Part shown: positions 16,715 through 26,319 of the stretch, piece after piece
How the letters are laid out: each line of letters starts with the position of its first letter
Numbering within the stretch: the stretch's first letter is position 1
DNA from: an uncultured Paracoccaceae bacterium
GTDB taxonomy: Bacteria > Pseudomonadota > Alphaproteobacteria > Rhodobacterales > Rhodobacteraceae
Direction of reading: 5' to 3'
Length of the DNA: 64,000 nucleotides
Assembly: GCA_951812305.1 (NCBI GenBank)
Contig: CATOSB010000004.1
Location: forward strand, 868,001-932,000
Program-made: the position numbers and the translations under genes
The notes under the pieces: model-generated
Told to the model about the DNA's origin: nothing
The model's database searches: none
What the model saw: the letters and a program-made list of their open reading frames with translations, nothing else

Positions 16715-18315
16715 GTAACTCCCAAGCACCCTGTCCGATAGGGTTGCGGGGTTTTGTTCCGTCAGAGCCGTGCGATGATCTGAGGTGGTGACAGGGTCAG
16801 GATTTCCAGGATGTTGAACCGGTGTTTTCTGGCCGTCGAGATGACGGACCTGATGTCGGCGAAGACCCGCGCGCCCTCGAGGGTGCGGAAGGTGCCCGAG
16901 ATTTTCATGCGCAGCTTCATCATGCGCAGGTCCTGTTCGGCCTGATTGTTTGTGAATGGGACCGCGAAGTCGGCGATGAATCGCAAAACGTCATCGCGGT
17001 AGTCACGCAGGCGGAGGAGCAGGTTGTGGCCTGGCCGCCTGGCTTTTCGGCCGCGGGTGCCGGGGCTTTTGGCCAGCGGGGGCTGGCGTTCGTGGAAGGC
17101 GAGCCCCTTGGCGAGGATCGCCATGTATCTGGTGACTATACCCTGGCGAACCAGTTCCGGGAGTTCGGTCTCGCCTTGATCCTGAGCCGCGCATCTGAGC
17201 TGATTGGCGCTATGAAGCACTGCGCTCATCTCCGTCGCCCAAGGCTCTTTTTCGATCTCTTCGATGGCCTTGAGTTCGCGCAAGTGATGCGCCCCGCAGA
17301 GGGCGTGGGCGTCCACTCCGCTCATATGGGCGTAGTAGGGTTTCCAGTGATCATGAATGATCGTCCCGCCGGTCAGGAAGGTTGGAACAGCACCGCGTTT
17401 GGCGCTGATGCGGTAATGGGTGAAGGCGGTATCGCAGATCGTGTGCAGCCAGTGCAGCTTGCCGGCAACACGAAGTCCGGTCTCGTCCAGATGCCGAACG
17501 CCGCCTTCGGCAAGCCGGGCGAGAATGTGTTCAACCACGACACCCATCTTATTTGCCGCGCCGCGCGTCCAGTTGGTCACGCTGGCCGCGCACAAGCTGG
17601 TGGCCCCAAACAGGTCGCGCATAAGCTGGCAGACCCGATCCTCGGGTATCAGCTGCTGAACATTGCAATAGACCGCCACTGCCCGCATGCGCGTGCCATA
17701 TTGCACATGCGCGGCCACGCCATCGGGAAAGCCAGCCGTCGTCGTGGCTCGACAATGGTCGCAACAATAAACCGCCGCCTGATGCTCGGTGACCTCCAGG
17801 CGTGGCGCAGGCAAGTCGAACACCTGACGCTTCTCGATCCCTTTCACCATCTCCGCCGTCAGGGCGCTCTGACAGGCGCTGCAATGCGTCGCCTCATGCC
17901 GTTCGACAAAGTCGGGTGTTGACGTCTGGCGCAGGGTGTCGCCCCGGTGGCCAACTTGGCCGCCACTTTTCTTTCCGGATTTGCCACGCAGGCTGCGCGG
18001 GGCTGGCTTCTTCAGGCCATCACTTGAAGGGGGCTTGCTGCTATTGCTGCTGTTCTTGGCCAACTGTCGGCGCAGGTCCGTGATCTCTTCCGCCATGCTC
18101 GCCAACGCAGCTTCAAGCTCAGCGATCCGACGCAGAGCCGTGGCGAGAAGTTGTTCAAGGGCGGCAACCTGATCCATCCCACCACTGATTCAGAGAAATC
18201 AACCCGGCGCCACAGAATTCAGACAAGAAAGAAAAAAAACACGCGCAAAATGGCAAATTCGACTCACCATAAAACTGACAATAACACTCAAACGTGGGGG
18301 GTGCTTGGGAGTTAC
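16715..18315 (-). mobile_element. IS66-family element copy 2, inserted inside copy 1
   Basis: A complete 1,601-bp element flanked by a perfect 8-bp duplication CAAGAAAG (16707-16714 and 18316-18323), which is part of copy 1's own leader. It is in the same orientation as copy 1, so the element jumped into itself. Confidence 0.95.
16762..18177 (-). CDS. IS66 family transposase, copy 2
   Basis: 471 residues, identical in sequence to copy 1 with the same coiled coil, zinc ribbon and DDE core. It is complete and belongs to an element with two intact ends, so it is a good candidate for an active source. Confidence 0.95.
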   Translation of the reverse strand: MDQVAALEQLLATALRRIAELEAALASMAEEITDLRRQLAKNSSNSSKPPSSDGLKKPAPRSLRGKSGKKSGGQVGHRGDTLRQTSTPDFVERHEATHCSACQSALTAEMVKGIEKRQVFDLPAPRLEVTEHQAAVYCCDHCRATTTAGFPDGVAAHVQYGTRMRAVAVYCNVQQLIPEDRVCQLMRDLFGATSLCAASVTNWTRGAANKMGVVVEHILARLAEGGVRHLDETGLRVAGKLHWLHTICDTAFTHYRISAKRGAVPTFLTGGTIIHDHWKPYYAHMSGVDAHALCGAHHLRELKAIEEIEKEPWATEMSAVLHSANQLRCAAQDQGETELPELVRQGIVTRYMAILAKGLAFHERQPPLAKSPGTRGRKARRPGHNLLLRLRDYRDDVLRFIADFAVPFTNNQAEQDLRMMKLRMKISGTFRTLEGARVFADIRSVISTARKHRFNILEILTLSPPQIIARL

Positions 18316-19594
18316 CAAGAAAGAAAAAAAACACGCGCAAAATGGCAAATTCGACTCACCATAAAACTGACAATAACACTCAAACGTGGGGGGTGCTTGG
18401 GAGTTACGTTTTTTTGACAAATGATGCGCATATTTGCCGCGTAACAGGTCGGTGTGCCATTGCTGAGAACGATTAACCGTGATGTCGGTCAGCCCAATCG
18501 CGCCACCTGCCGTATCGCCAAACGCACTTGTCAATGCAGCCTGAATATCGGGATGGCCCGCGATGTCATCGTGCAATTTTCGCAACTGAACATGGCGATG
18601 AAACCCGGCAAGGTGATAGGAATTCGGATTGGGGCGGGTCTGCGCCATCGCGGCCAGATTGCTAAGAACAACGTCGCGCATGTGTTGAATGGATTCCGGG
18701 TCAAACACACGCGGCAAAACCGTGTAACCAACCTTTGCCAGTTCCCCAGCGACCATCACGCGCCAGATTCCATAATCCGTATCCCCGCAAACCCTTCCCT
18801 TGGAATTTTCTCCGCCGCAACCCGAATGCCTGTGCAAATCAAAGAATGAGGAATTTGAAATGTGAAAGTCGGTTTAATACCATCCGACACAGCAGCACGT
18901 ATTGGGCCCGCATCGCCAACCATCAACTCAATGTTTGAAATCGGCCAGTCCTTAGGGCCATTGAACAGGATTTCCAAACGATGCGGCCCGGGGCTCAGGC
19001 GCAACTCGGGGTGTTTGATTTCCAGAACGTCGGATTGCGATGTCGCTTGGCGGACGATTTCGATCAATGGATCATCGGCCGCAATGTGAATTTCCGGCTC
19101 GCCCCAGATCTGACGGCGCAGCCATATGTGATGATAATTGTTGCCGCCTGCCCCGATAAATTCACGTATCTCGGAATTCACCCGCTTTTCCTTATAGGCA
19201 ACCACCGTGCCATCTGGCGCGACTTTTTCCGTACGGTCATGTGGTCGCCCGGTCAGCGCGGTAAAACGATTGCGGCGCACCTGCGACCAACCAAATCCAA
19301 TGGACTGCCACGCCTGCATCTGCGCCAGCGCCCGGCCGAACAAATAGGGGCCGGTTGGTTCCAGTGACCATTGGCCGTAGAACCTCTTTTCGGCATTGTC
19401 TGAAATCATCTTTATTGCGCGCCGGAATACGGCGTTACCCGGCTGGGCCGCAATCAATCCGTTGCAAACAGCCCAGGGCGGATGTTCGGGACGGTCCCTG
19501 AACACCACCATGTTTTTTCCATCCTCAAGGCAGATCGGCGCCAGATGGCAGTGCGATATGTCGGCATAAATTCCGCCATAGTGGTACATCAAAC

Positions 19595-21194
19595 GTAACT
19601 CCCAAGCACCCTGTCCGATAGGGTTGCGGGGTTTTGTTCCGTCAGAGCCGTGCGATGATCTGAGGTGGTGACAGGGTCAGGATTTCCAGGATGTTGAACC
19701 GGTGTTTTCTGGCCGTCGAGATGACGGACCTGATGTCGGCGAAGACCCGCGCGCCCTCGAGGGTGCGGAAGGTGCCCGAGATTTTCATGCGCAGCTTCAT
19801 CATGCGCAGGTCCTGTTCGGCCTGATTGTTTGTGAATGGGACCGCGAAGTCGGCGATGAATCGCAAAACGTCATCGCGGTAGTCACGCAGGCGGAGGAGC
19901 AGGTTGTGGCCTGGCCGCCTGGCTTTTCGGCCGCGGGTGCCGGGGCTTTTGGCCAGCGGGGGCTGGCGTTCGTGGAAGGCGAGCCCCTTGGCGAGGATCG
20001 CCATGTATCTGGTGACTATACCCTGGCGAACCAGTTCCGGGAGTTCGGTCTCGCCTTGATCCTGAGCCGCGCATCTGAGCTGATTGGCGCTATGAAGCAC
20101 TGCGCTCATCTCCGTCGCCCAAGGCTCTTTTTCGATCTCTTCGATGGCCTTGAGTTCGCGCAAGTGATGCGCCCCGCAGAGGGCGTGGGCGTCCACTCCG
20201 CTCATATGGGCGTAGTAGGGTTTCCAGTGATCATGAATGATCGTCCCGCCGGTCAGGAAGGTTGGAACAGCACCGCGTTTGGCGCTGATGCGGTAATGGG
20301 TGAAGGCGGTATCGCAGATCGTGTGCAGCCAGTGCAGCTTGCCGGCAACACGAAGTCCGGTCTCGTCCAGATGCCGAACGCCGCCTTCGGCAAGCCGGGC
20401 GAGAATGTGTTCAACCACGACACCCATCTTATTTGCCGCGCCGCGCGTCCAGTTGGTCACGCTGGCCGCGCACAAGCTGGTGGCCCCAAACAGGTCGCGC
20501 ATAAGCTGGCAGACCCGATCCTCGGGTATCAGCTGCTGAACATTGCAATAGACCGCCACTGCCCGCATGCGCGTGCCATATTGCACATGCGCGGCCACGC
20601 CATCGGGAAAGCCAGCCGTCGTCGTGGCTCGACAATGGTCGCAACAATAAACCGCCGCCTGATGCTCGGTGACCTCCAGGCGTGGCGCAGGCAAGTCGAA
20701 CACCTGACGCTTCTCGATCCCTTTCACCATCTCCGCCGTCAGGGCGCTCTGACAGGCGCTGCAATGCGTCGCCTCATGCCGTTCGACAAAGTCGGGTGTT
20801 GACGTCTGGCGCAGGGTGTCGCCCCGGTGGCCAACTTGGCCGCCACTTTTCTTTCCGGATTTGCCACGCAGGCTGCGCGGGGCTGGCTTCTTCAGGCCAT
20901 CACTTGAAGGGGGCTTGCTGCTATTGCTGCTGTTCTTGGCCAACTGTCGGCGCAGGTCCGTGATCTCTTCCGCCATGCTCGCCAACGCAGCTTCAAGCTC
21001 AGCGATCCGACGCAGAGCCGTGGCGAGAAGTTGTTCAAGGGCGGCAACCTGATCCATCCCACCACTGATTCAGAGAAATCAACCCGGCGCCACAGAATTC
21101 AGACAAGAAAGAAAAAAACACGCGCAAAATGGCAAATTCGACTCACCATAAAACTGACAATAACACTCAAACGTGGGGGGTGCTTGGGAGTTAC
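19595..21194 (-). mobile_element. IS66-family element copy 3
   Basis: 1,600 bp, one A fewer than the others in the A-run of the leader. It is flanked by the perfect 8-bp duplication CATCAAAC (19587-19594 and 21195-21202) and inserted in the glycosyltransferase gene between KADFARYCLM and YHYGG. Confidence 0.95.
19642..21057 (-). CDS. IS66 family transposase, copy 3
   Basis: 471 residues, the same sequence as copies 1 and 2, intact. The near identity of all copies points to recent spread. Confidence 0.95.
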   Translation of the reverse strand: MDQVAALEQLLATALRRIAELEAALASMAEEITDLRRQLAKNSSNSSKPPSSDGLKKPAPRSLRGKSGKKSGGQVGHRGDTLRQTSTPDFVERHEATHCSACQSALTAEMVKGIEKRQVFDLPAPRLEVTEHQAAVYCCDHCRATTTAGFPDGVAAHVQYGTRMRAVAVYCNVQQLIPEDRVCQLMRDLFGATSLCAASVTNWTRGAANKMGVVVEHILARLAEGGVRHLDETGLRVAGKLHWLHTICDTAFTHYRISAKRGAVPTFLTGGTIIHDHWKPYYAHMSGVDAHALCGAHHLRELKAIEEIEKEPWATEMSAVLHSANQLRCAAQDQGETELPELVRQGIVTRYMAILAKGLAFHERQPPLAKSPGTRGRKARRPGHNLLLRLRDYRDDVLRFIADFAVPFTNNQAEQDLRMMKLRMKISGTFRTLEGARVFADIRSVISTARKHRFNILEILTLSPPQIIARL

Positions 21195-21714
21195 CATCAA
21201 ACAATACCGCGCAAAATCAGCCTTGAACGCGAATGGTGTGATCTGGTCGAACAACCCCAACACATCGGCGCCGAATTCAGCCTGAAGAAACCGGCGAAGA
21301 TCCGGCAATTCAAGCAGACTGAAGGCATAGCCCGGATAGACGCGCCGAAAAGACTCGATGTTGCTTTCTAGAGCGTCGTCCTTGAAATCTGAATCGATGG
21401 GATTCCCACGTGGCAGGTTTTGTGATTCACCATATGTGGAGGTGGATCATGGGCAAATCGCTATCACTGGATATTCGGGAACGTGTCGTCGCTTTGGTTG
21501 ATGACGGCCTTTCCTGCCATGAGGCTGCGCGGCGTTTACGGATATCAGCTGCCAGCGCGGTGCGGATCATGCAACGTAAGGAGACACGCAACAATAAGTG
21601 AATCGCAAACCTTTGCCGCTGCGACGGTTTGACTCTGGTCCGCGCGATTCCCATGCCGTTCTCAATATGGTAATCGATAATCATGGTAGAGCGAGAACAA
21701 ATTCAGGAGCGATG

Positions 21715-22904
21715 CTTACCACCCTTCAAAATTTCCGGATCTGATTTGACGTTTGTCTGATCTGTGTGATTCAAGGAGTCTCCACTGCTGATATTGGAGG
21801 CTGGTTTGTTGGGAAATGTTTGTTTTTCAGAGCTTTATTCGAAGGTTGAGGCGGATTTTCAGGACCGCTTGCTCGGGTATCACAAGTCGCGCCGGGAGGG
21901 ATTGTGCATCATAGCAAGCGTGATTTTGAACACGCGCAGCGTCAATCTGATGGAAAATGCGGCTGCTCTGCCCCGCGATATCGGCTCTGTGGACCACCGC
22001 TATCAATACATTTCGCGGGTTCTGGGCAATCCTCACATCGATACTGATGAGATCATGCAGGCCTATGTTGGTGAAATTTTCCGCCGCCAGTGTGAGGCCG
22101 GAGAAACGATTGTGGTGGCCCTTGATCAAAGCAAGCTCAACGAAGGGCATGAGGTTTTGATGTTATCGGTGCGGATGCGGGATCGGGCCCTCCCGGTCGC
22201 CTGGCGTGTACGCCAGACCAAAGGGCCGATTGGATGGCGCGTGCAACATGAGCTTTTGGAAGCAGTCCGCCCATGGCTCCCGGCGGATGCGCGTGTGTTG
22301 CTGGCGGGAGATCGGTTTTATGGAACCGCCCGATTGGTCGCATGGTGCCAGGAGGCTGGATGGGACTACCGGCTGCGCATGAAGGGAAATATCACACTGC
22401 AACATCAGGGTGGCGAGATGATGACGCGCGAAATTGCCCAACTGATGCCCGAAGGGCTTGTAAACGCTGAGCTTTACGGAACGGGCGTCTTTAGCAACAT
22501 TGGAGTGCTTCACGAGGAGGGGCACAAAGAGCCTTGGATTATTGCCATGAATGCAGCACCGTCCGAGTACAAGGTGCTCGATTATGGAATGCGTTGGGGA
22601 ATTGAAGCCATGTTCTCCGACTTCAAAACCCGGGGCTTTGAAATTACTCAAAGCCAGATCAAAAAGCCGGATCGATTGGCCCGCCTCATTTTGGTGCTGG
22701 CAATCGCCATGTACTGGGCTGTTTCAACCGGAGCAAACGAAGAGCACCACGTCGCAATACGCGGCGAAAAAAGGGGATTCGAAAAGCCCGAAGGTCCTTA
22801 TGCTCTCTCTTCAAGACAGGCCTTCGTGCTATCCGACGATGCCTCGCAGGTTATGCCAAAATCCCCAAGCTCTGGGATGTCTGGCTAAATTGAAGGGTGG
22901 TAAG
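21715..22904 (+). mobile_element. IS4-family element, dimer unit 1
   Basis: 1,190 bp with ends CTTACCACCCTTCAA and TTGAAGGGTGGTAAG. It is preceded by GGAGCGATG (21706-21714), whose partner copy lies only after unit 2. Confidence 0.92.
21794..22888 (+). CDS. IS4 family transposase (YREK), unit 1
   Basis: 364 residues from a TTG start. The DDE catalytic set is VVALDQSK (first Asp), LLAGDRFYG (second Asp) and the IS4 YREK block YGMRWGIEAMFSDFK (Y-2-R-3-E-6-K). The start could be a later TTG. Intact. Confidence 0.92.
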   Translation: MEAGLLGNVCFSELYSKVEADFQDRLLGYHKSRREGLCIIASVILNTRSVNLMENAAALPRDIGSVDHRYQYISRVLGNPHIDTDEIMQAYVGEIFRRQCEAGETIVVALDQSKLNEGHEVLMLSVRMRDRALPVAWRVRQTKGPIGWRVQHELLEAVRPWLPADARVLLAGDRFYGTARLVAWCQEAGWDYRLRMKGNITLQHQGGEMMTREIAQLMPEGLVNAELYGTGVFSNIGVLHEEGHKEPWIIAMNAAPSEYKVLDYGMRWGIEAMFSDFKTRGFEITQSQIKKPDRLARLILVLAIAMYWAVSTGANEEHHVAIRGEKRGFEKPEGPYALSSRQAFVLSDDASQVMPKSPSSGMSG

Positions 22905-22913
22905 CCGATTGGC

Positions 22914-24103
22914 CTTACCACCCTTCAAAATTTCCGGATCTGATTTGACGTTTGTCTGATCTGTGTGATTCAAGGAGTCTCCACTGCTGACATTGGAGGC
23001 TGGTTTGTTGGGAAATGTTTGTTTTTCAGAGCTTTATTCGAAGGTTGAGGCGGATTTTCAGGACCGCTTGCTCGGGTATCACAAGTCGCGCCGGGAGGGA
23101 TTGTGCATCATAGCAAGCGTGATTTTGAACACGCGCAGCGTCAATCTGATGGAAAATGCGGCTGCTCTGCCCCGCGATATCGGCTCTGTGGACCACCGCT
23201 ATCAATACATTTCGCGGGTTCTGGGCAATCCTCACATCGATACTGATGAGATCATGCAGGCCTATGTTGGTGAAATTTTCCGCCGCCAGTGTGAGGCCGG
23301 AGAAACGATTGTGGTGGCCCTTGATCAAAGCAAGCTCAACGAAGGGCATGAGGTTTTGATGTTATCGGTGCGGATGCGGGATCGGGCCCTCCCGGTCGCC
23401 TGGCGTGTACGCCAGACCAAAGGGCCGATTGGATGGCGCGTGCAACATGAGCTTTTGGAAGCAGTCCGCCCATGGCTCCCGGCGGATGCGCGTGTGTTGC
23501 TGGCGGGAGATCGGTTTTATGGAACCGCCCGATTGGTCGCATGGTGCCAGGAGGCTGGATGGGACTACCGGCTGCGCATGAAGGGAAATATCACACTGCA
23601 ACATCAGGGTGGCGAGATGATGACGCGCGAAATTGCCCAACTGATGCCCGAAGGGCTTGTAAACGCTGAGCTTTACGGAACGGGCGTCTTTAGCAACATT
23701 GGAGTGCTTCACGAAGAGGGGCACAAAGAGCCTTGGATTATTGCCATGAATGCAGCACCGTCCGAGTACAAGGTGCTCGATTATGGAATGCGTTGGGGAA
23801 TTGAAGCCATGTTCTCCGACTTCAAAACCCGGGGCTTTGAAATTACTCAAAGCCAGATCAAAAAGCCGGATCGATTGGCCCGCCTCATTTTGGTGCTGGC
23901 AATCGCCATGTACTGGGCTGTTTCAACCGGAGCAAACGAAGAGCACCACGTCGCAATACGCGGCGAAAAAAGGGGATTCGAAAAGCCCGAAGGTCCTTAT
24001 GCTCTCTCTTCAAGACAGGCCTTCGTGCTATCCGACGATGCCTCGCAGGTTATGCCAAAATCCCCAAGCTCTGGGATGTCTGGCTAAATTGAAGGGTGGT
24101 AAG
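22914..24103 (+). mobile_element. IS4-family element, dimer unit 2
   Basis: 1,190 bp, almost identical to unit 1 and in the same orientation, separated from it by 9 bases (CCGATTGGC, 22905-22913). It is followed by GGAGCGATG (24104-24112), the partner of the 9-bp copy before unit 1. Confidence 0.92.
22993..24087 (+). CDS. IS4 family transposase (YREK), unit 2
   Basis: 364 residues, the same protein as unit 1; I see only a few silent or upstream base differences (for example GAAGAG for GAGGAG near 23714). Intact DDE/YREK residues. Confidence 0.92.
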   Translation: MEAGLLGNVCFSELYSKVEADFQDRLLGYHKSRREGLCIIASVILNTRSVNLMENAAALPRDIGSVDHRYQYISRVLGNPHIDTDEIMQAYVGEIFRRQCEAGETIVVALDQSKLNEGHEVLMLSVRMRDRALPVAWRVRQTKGPIGWRVQHELLEAVRPWLPADARVLLAGDRFYGTARLVAWCQEAGWDYRLRMKGNITLQHQGGEMMTREIAQLMPEGLVNAELYGTGVFSNIGVLHEEGHKEPWIIAMNAAPSEYKVLDYGMRWGIEAMFSDFKTRGFEITQSQIKKPDRLARLILVLAIAMYWAVSTGANEEHHVAIRGEKRGFEKPEGPYALSSRQAFVLSDDASQVMPKSPSSGMSG

Positions 24104-26319
24104 GGAGCGATGGGAAGTTTTTGGTTCGAAGCTTGGCGAACGAGGTCGGCGTTTGTTTGCTGCCGCAGAAGCCCGAGCGGCGGGGCGTGGCGGTCTTGCG
24201 GCAGTTGCGGAGATCACTGGCCTCGCACGTTCCACCATCGGGCGAGGCATCAATGATCTTGATACTCCAGGTCCAGGCAATGGCCGCGTGCGCCGCAAGG
24301 GTGGAGGGCGACGCGAGGTCGCCGACCTTGATACGACGCTGGTGTCCGACTTGCAGCGTCTCGCCGAGCCAGCGACGATGGGTGATCCTATACGTCCGCT
24401 TAAATGGGTGTCGAAGAGCCCGGCAAAGCTGGCAGCGGCACTGTGTGCTGCAGGCCATACTATATGTGCCAATACTGTCGCCAGGTTGCTGGAAACAAAG
24501 TTGGAATATTCGCGGCAGGTCAATCGCAAAACGCACGATGGCACCAACCACCCTGATCGCGACGCGCAGTTTGAGCATATTAACGCCAGGGTATTGGACG
24601 CGCAGGCGGCTGGGCAGCCTGTCATCTCGGTCGACACCAAAAAGAAGGAGTTGATCGGAAACTACCGCAACGATGGCAGCGACTACCGGCCAAAAGGCGA
24701 CCCCCGCTGCGTTAACATACATGATTTCCCCGACAAGGAGCTCGGCAAGGTGGTGCCCTACGGTGTCTACGACGTTGGCACCAATACTGGCTGGGTTAGC
24801 GTGGGCGTCACCGCTGACACTGCTTCATTCGCCGTCAACTCTATCCGTACCTGGCGGAAGCGCATGGGCCAGCAGCGCCATCCTGGCATGCGCGAGCTGA
24901 CAATAACTGCTGACTGCGGCGGATCGAACGGTGCGCGCGTCCGGTTATGGAAGGTAGAACTGCAGAGGTTTGCTGACGAAACCGACCTTGTCTTGCACGT
25001 CCATCACTATCCGCCCGGCACATCCAAGTGGAACCTCATCGAGCATCGGATGTTTTGCCACATCACACAGAACTGGCGCGGACGGCCGCTGTCCAGCCGT
25101 ATGGCAGTCGTCGAGTTGATCGGGGCGACGACGACGAACGCTGGGCTGAAAGTAGAATGCGCACTTGACGAAAGTATTTACGAGAAGGGTGTTAAGGTCA
25201 CCAAAGCTGAAATGGATAGCCTCGTCATCGAAGGGAATGCATTCCACCCAGAATGGAACTACACAATCACACCACGCCGCCGCCACCAAACGTAGCAATT
25301 ATTCTTGCGTGTCTCCTAAGAGGCGAACGGGTGGGGTGAGAGCTGCGCCTCAAGGCCGCCCTCGGCGCAGCAAGCTGGATGTGGTCTCAAACTGGCTTAA
25401 GACACGCGTGGAAGCCGAGCCGGATATCACTATGCCGGAACTGGCCGAGGTGCTGAAACAGGAACATGCCCTCACCGCGACACCGGCGATGCTCTCGCGT
25501 TATCTGATCCATCGTCTTGGGTTCACATATAAAAAAATCCCTGATCGCGACGGAGCGGCTGCGCAAACGGGTGCGCGCTGCCAGGTACGAGTGGCAGCAC
25601 CGCCGGATGCCGAGGATGCGCCTTGAGCCGCACCGGCTGGTTTTTATCGACGAAACAGCTGTCACGACCAAGATGACACGGCTTCGCGGTCGATCCCCAC
25701 GCGGCACCCGGCTGGAAGCCGACGCGCCCTTCGGCCACTGGCGCACCCAGACCTTCATCGCGGGCCTGCGGATCGACGAACTCAGCGCCCCCTGGGTGCT
25801 GGACGGCCCCATGAACCGCGCCGCGTTCGACCTCTACATCGAGACCCAGCTGGCTCCAACGTTGCAGCCGGGCGATGTGGTGATCGCCGACAACCTGTCA
25901 TCGCACAAATCGGCCAATGCGCAGGAACTGCTGAAGTCGCAAGGCAGCTGGCTGCTCTTCCTGCCGCCGTATTCGCCCGATCTCAACCCGATCGAAATGG
26001 CGTACTCGAAACTCAAGGCACACCTGCGTCGGCTCAAGGCCCGCACCTTCGACGCCCTTTTCCAATCCGTCGCCCAAACCTGCGACCTCTTCCCGCCAAC
26101 CGAGTGCCGAAACCTCTTCAAAGCTGCCGGATATGTTGCAGATTAGATGGACGACGCTCTAAAAGCCGCGTGTTGGCTCGCGCTGCCGCATCCGCGTCAG
26201 AAATGACAACGTTAAACAGATGCTTTGGCAGCGACAAGATTTCCGGCTTCCTTGTTCAACGCCAACAGGTTGACGCCGAATTATCAGAAGTCAAACACCA
26301 GATCGTCAATCACCACTGA

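Larger units (their letters stand above)
15198..18407 (-). mobile_element. IS66-family element copy 1 (ISBst12-like), split by copy 2
   Basis: Terminal repeats begin GTAACTCCCAAGCACCC, with the GTAA tip typical of IS66. The element runs 15198-16714 and continues at 18324-18407, 1,601 bases in total when copy 2 is removed. It encodes only a TnpC-type transposase, with no tnpA or tnpB, as in the ISBst12 group. It is inserted in the dioxygenase gene. Confidence 0.92.
14794..18756 (-). pseudogene. phytanoyl-CoA dioxygenase-like gene, interrupted by nested IS66 copies
   Basis: The N-terminal part (18408-18756, from MVAGELAKVGYTVL) and C-terminal part (14794-15188) rejoin in frame when the IS66 insertion is removed, giving about 247 residues. 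The N part carries the iron ligands H-x-D (QWHTDLL); the C part carries the distal His and the 2-oxoglutarate Arg (LVHRGS). The family is non-haem Fe(II)/2-oxoglutarate oxygenases. The start codon overlaps the stop of the glycosyltransferase remnant (TGATG). The left junction has one extra T in the T-run, so the 8-bp target duplication (GTTTTTTT) is imperfect. Not functional as it stands. Confidence 0.85.
21683..25295 (+). pseudogene. ISAzo13 family transposase, interrupted
   Basis: The true N-terminus MVEREQIQERWEVFG is rebuilt from 21683-21714 joined to 24113 onward; the total would be 404 residues. Family marks include VISVDTKKKELIGNY, YGVYDVGTNTGWVSVG, TADCGGSNGARVRLWK and HHYPPGTSKWNLIEHRMF. 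The gene is cut at codons 10-11 by 2.4 kb of IS4-like DNA. The long downstream part is still open and could start internally, but it lacks a ribosome site. Confidence 0.88.
21580..25316 (+). mobile_element. ISAzo13-family element, interrupted by an IS4-family dimer
   Basis: Inverted ends GGAGACACGCAA (21580) and TTGCGTGTCTCC (ending 25316), flanked by TAA on both sides (21577-21579, 25317-25319). The net element is 1,339 bp. Removing it restores the IS630 reading frame MQRKRRTGGV exactly. Confidence 0.88.
21449..26146 (+). pseudogene. IS630 transposase a, split and frameshifted
   Basis: The 5' part (21449-21579, MGKSLSLDIRERVVALVDDG with helix-turn-helix) has a strong ribosome site GGAGGTG. 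It is cut after MQRK by the ISAzo13 element and resumes at 25320 (RRTGGVRAAPQGRPRRS). Near 25530 the frame moves +1 at a run of seven A, joining TYKK to SLIATERLRKR; the second frame carries the DDE core (VFIDETAV, VIADNLSSHKS, PYSPDLNPIEM). The shift could be programmed or a one-base insertion. The split makes it inactive. Confidence 0.85.
21371..26159 (+). mobile_element. IS630-family element a, interrupted by ISAzo13
   Basis: Inverted ends GAGCGTCGTCC (21371) and GGACGACGCTC (ending 26159) are flanked by the TA duplication typical of IS630 (21369-21370 and 26160-26161). Net length is 1,049 bp after removing the inner element. It sits in the glycosyltransferase gene. Confidence 0.9.
18756..26237 (-). 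pseudogene. DxD-type glycosyltransferase gene, broken by IS630 and IS66
   Basis: Three fragments (26160-26237, 21195-21368, 18756-19586) join in frame once the elements and one copy of each target duplication are removed, giving 360 residues. The rebuilt protein reads SLPKHLFNVVISDADA near the start, then NIESFRRVYPGYAF, KADFARYCLM and YHYGGIYADISH, the signature of sugar transferases containing a DxD motif (capsule/OCH1-like); the second acidic residue is Ser here. A C-terminal beta-rich domain follows. The likely start is TTG 26237 after AAGGAAG. It lay 72 bases after the RTX gene and is coupled to the dioxygenase gene. Confidence 0.8.

Noticed and set aside
15198..21194. IS66 copies 1-3 acting as a composite transposon
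   Set aside because: Each copy has its own 8-bp target duplication, so they arrived separately; the DNA between them is old chromosomal gene remnant.
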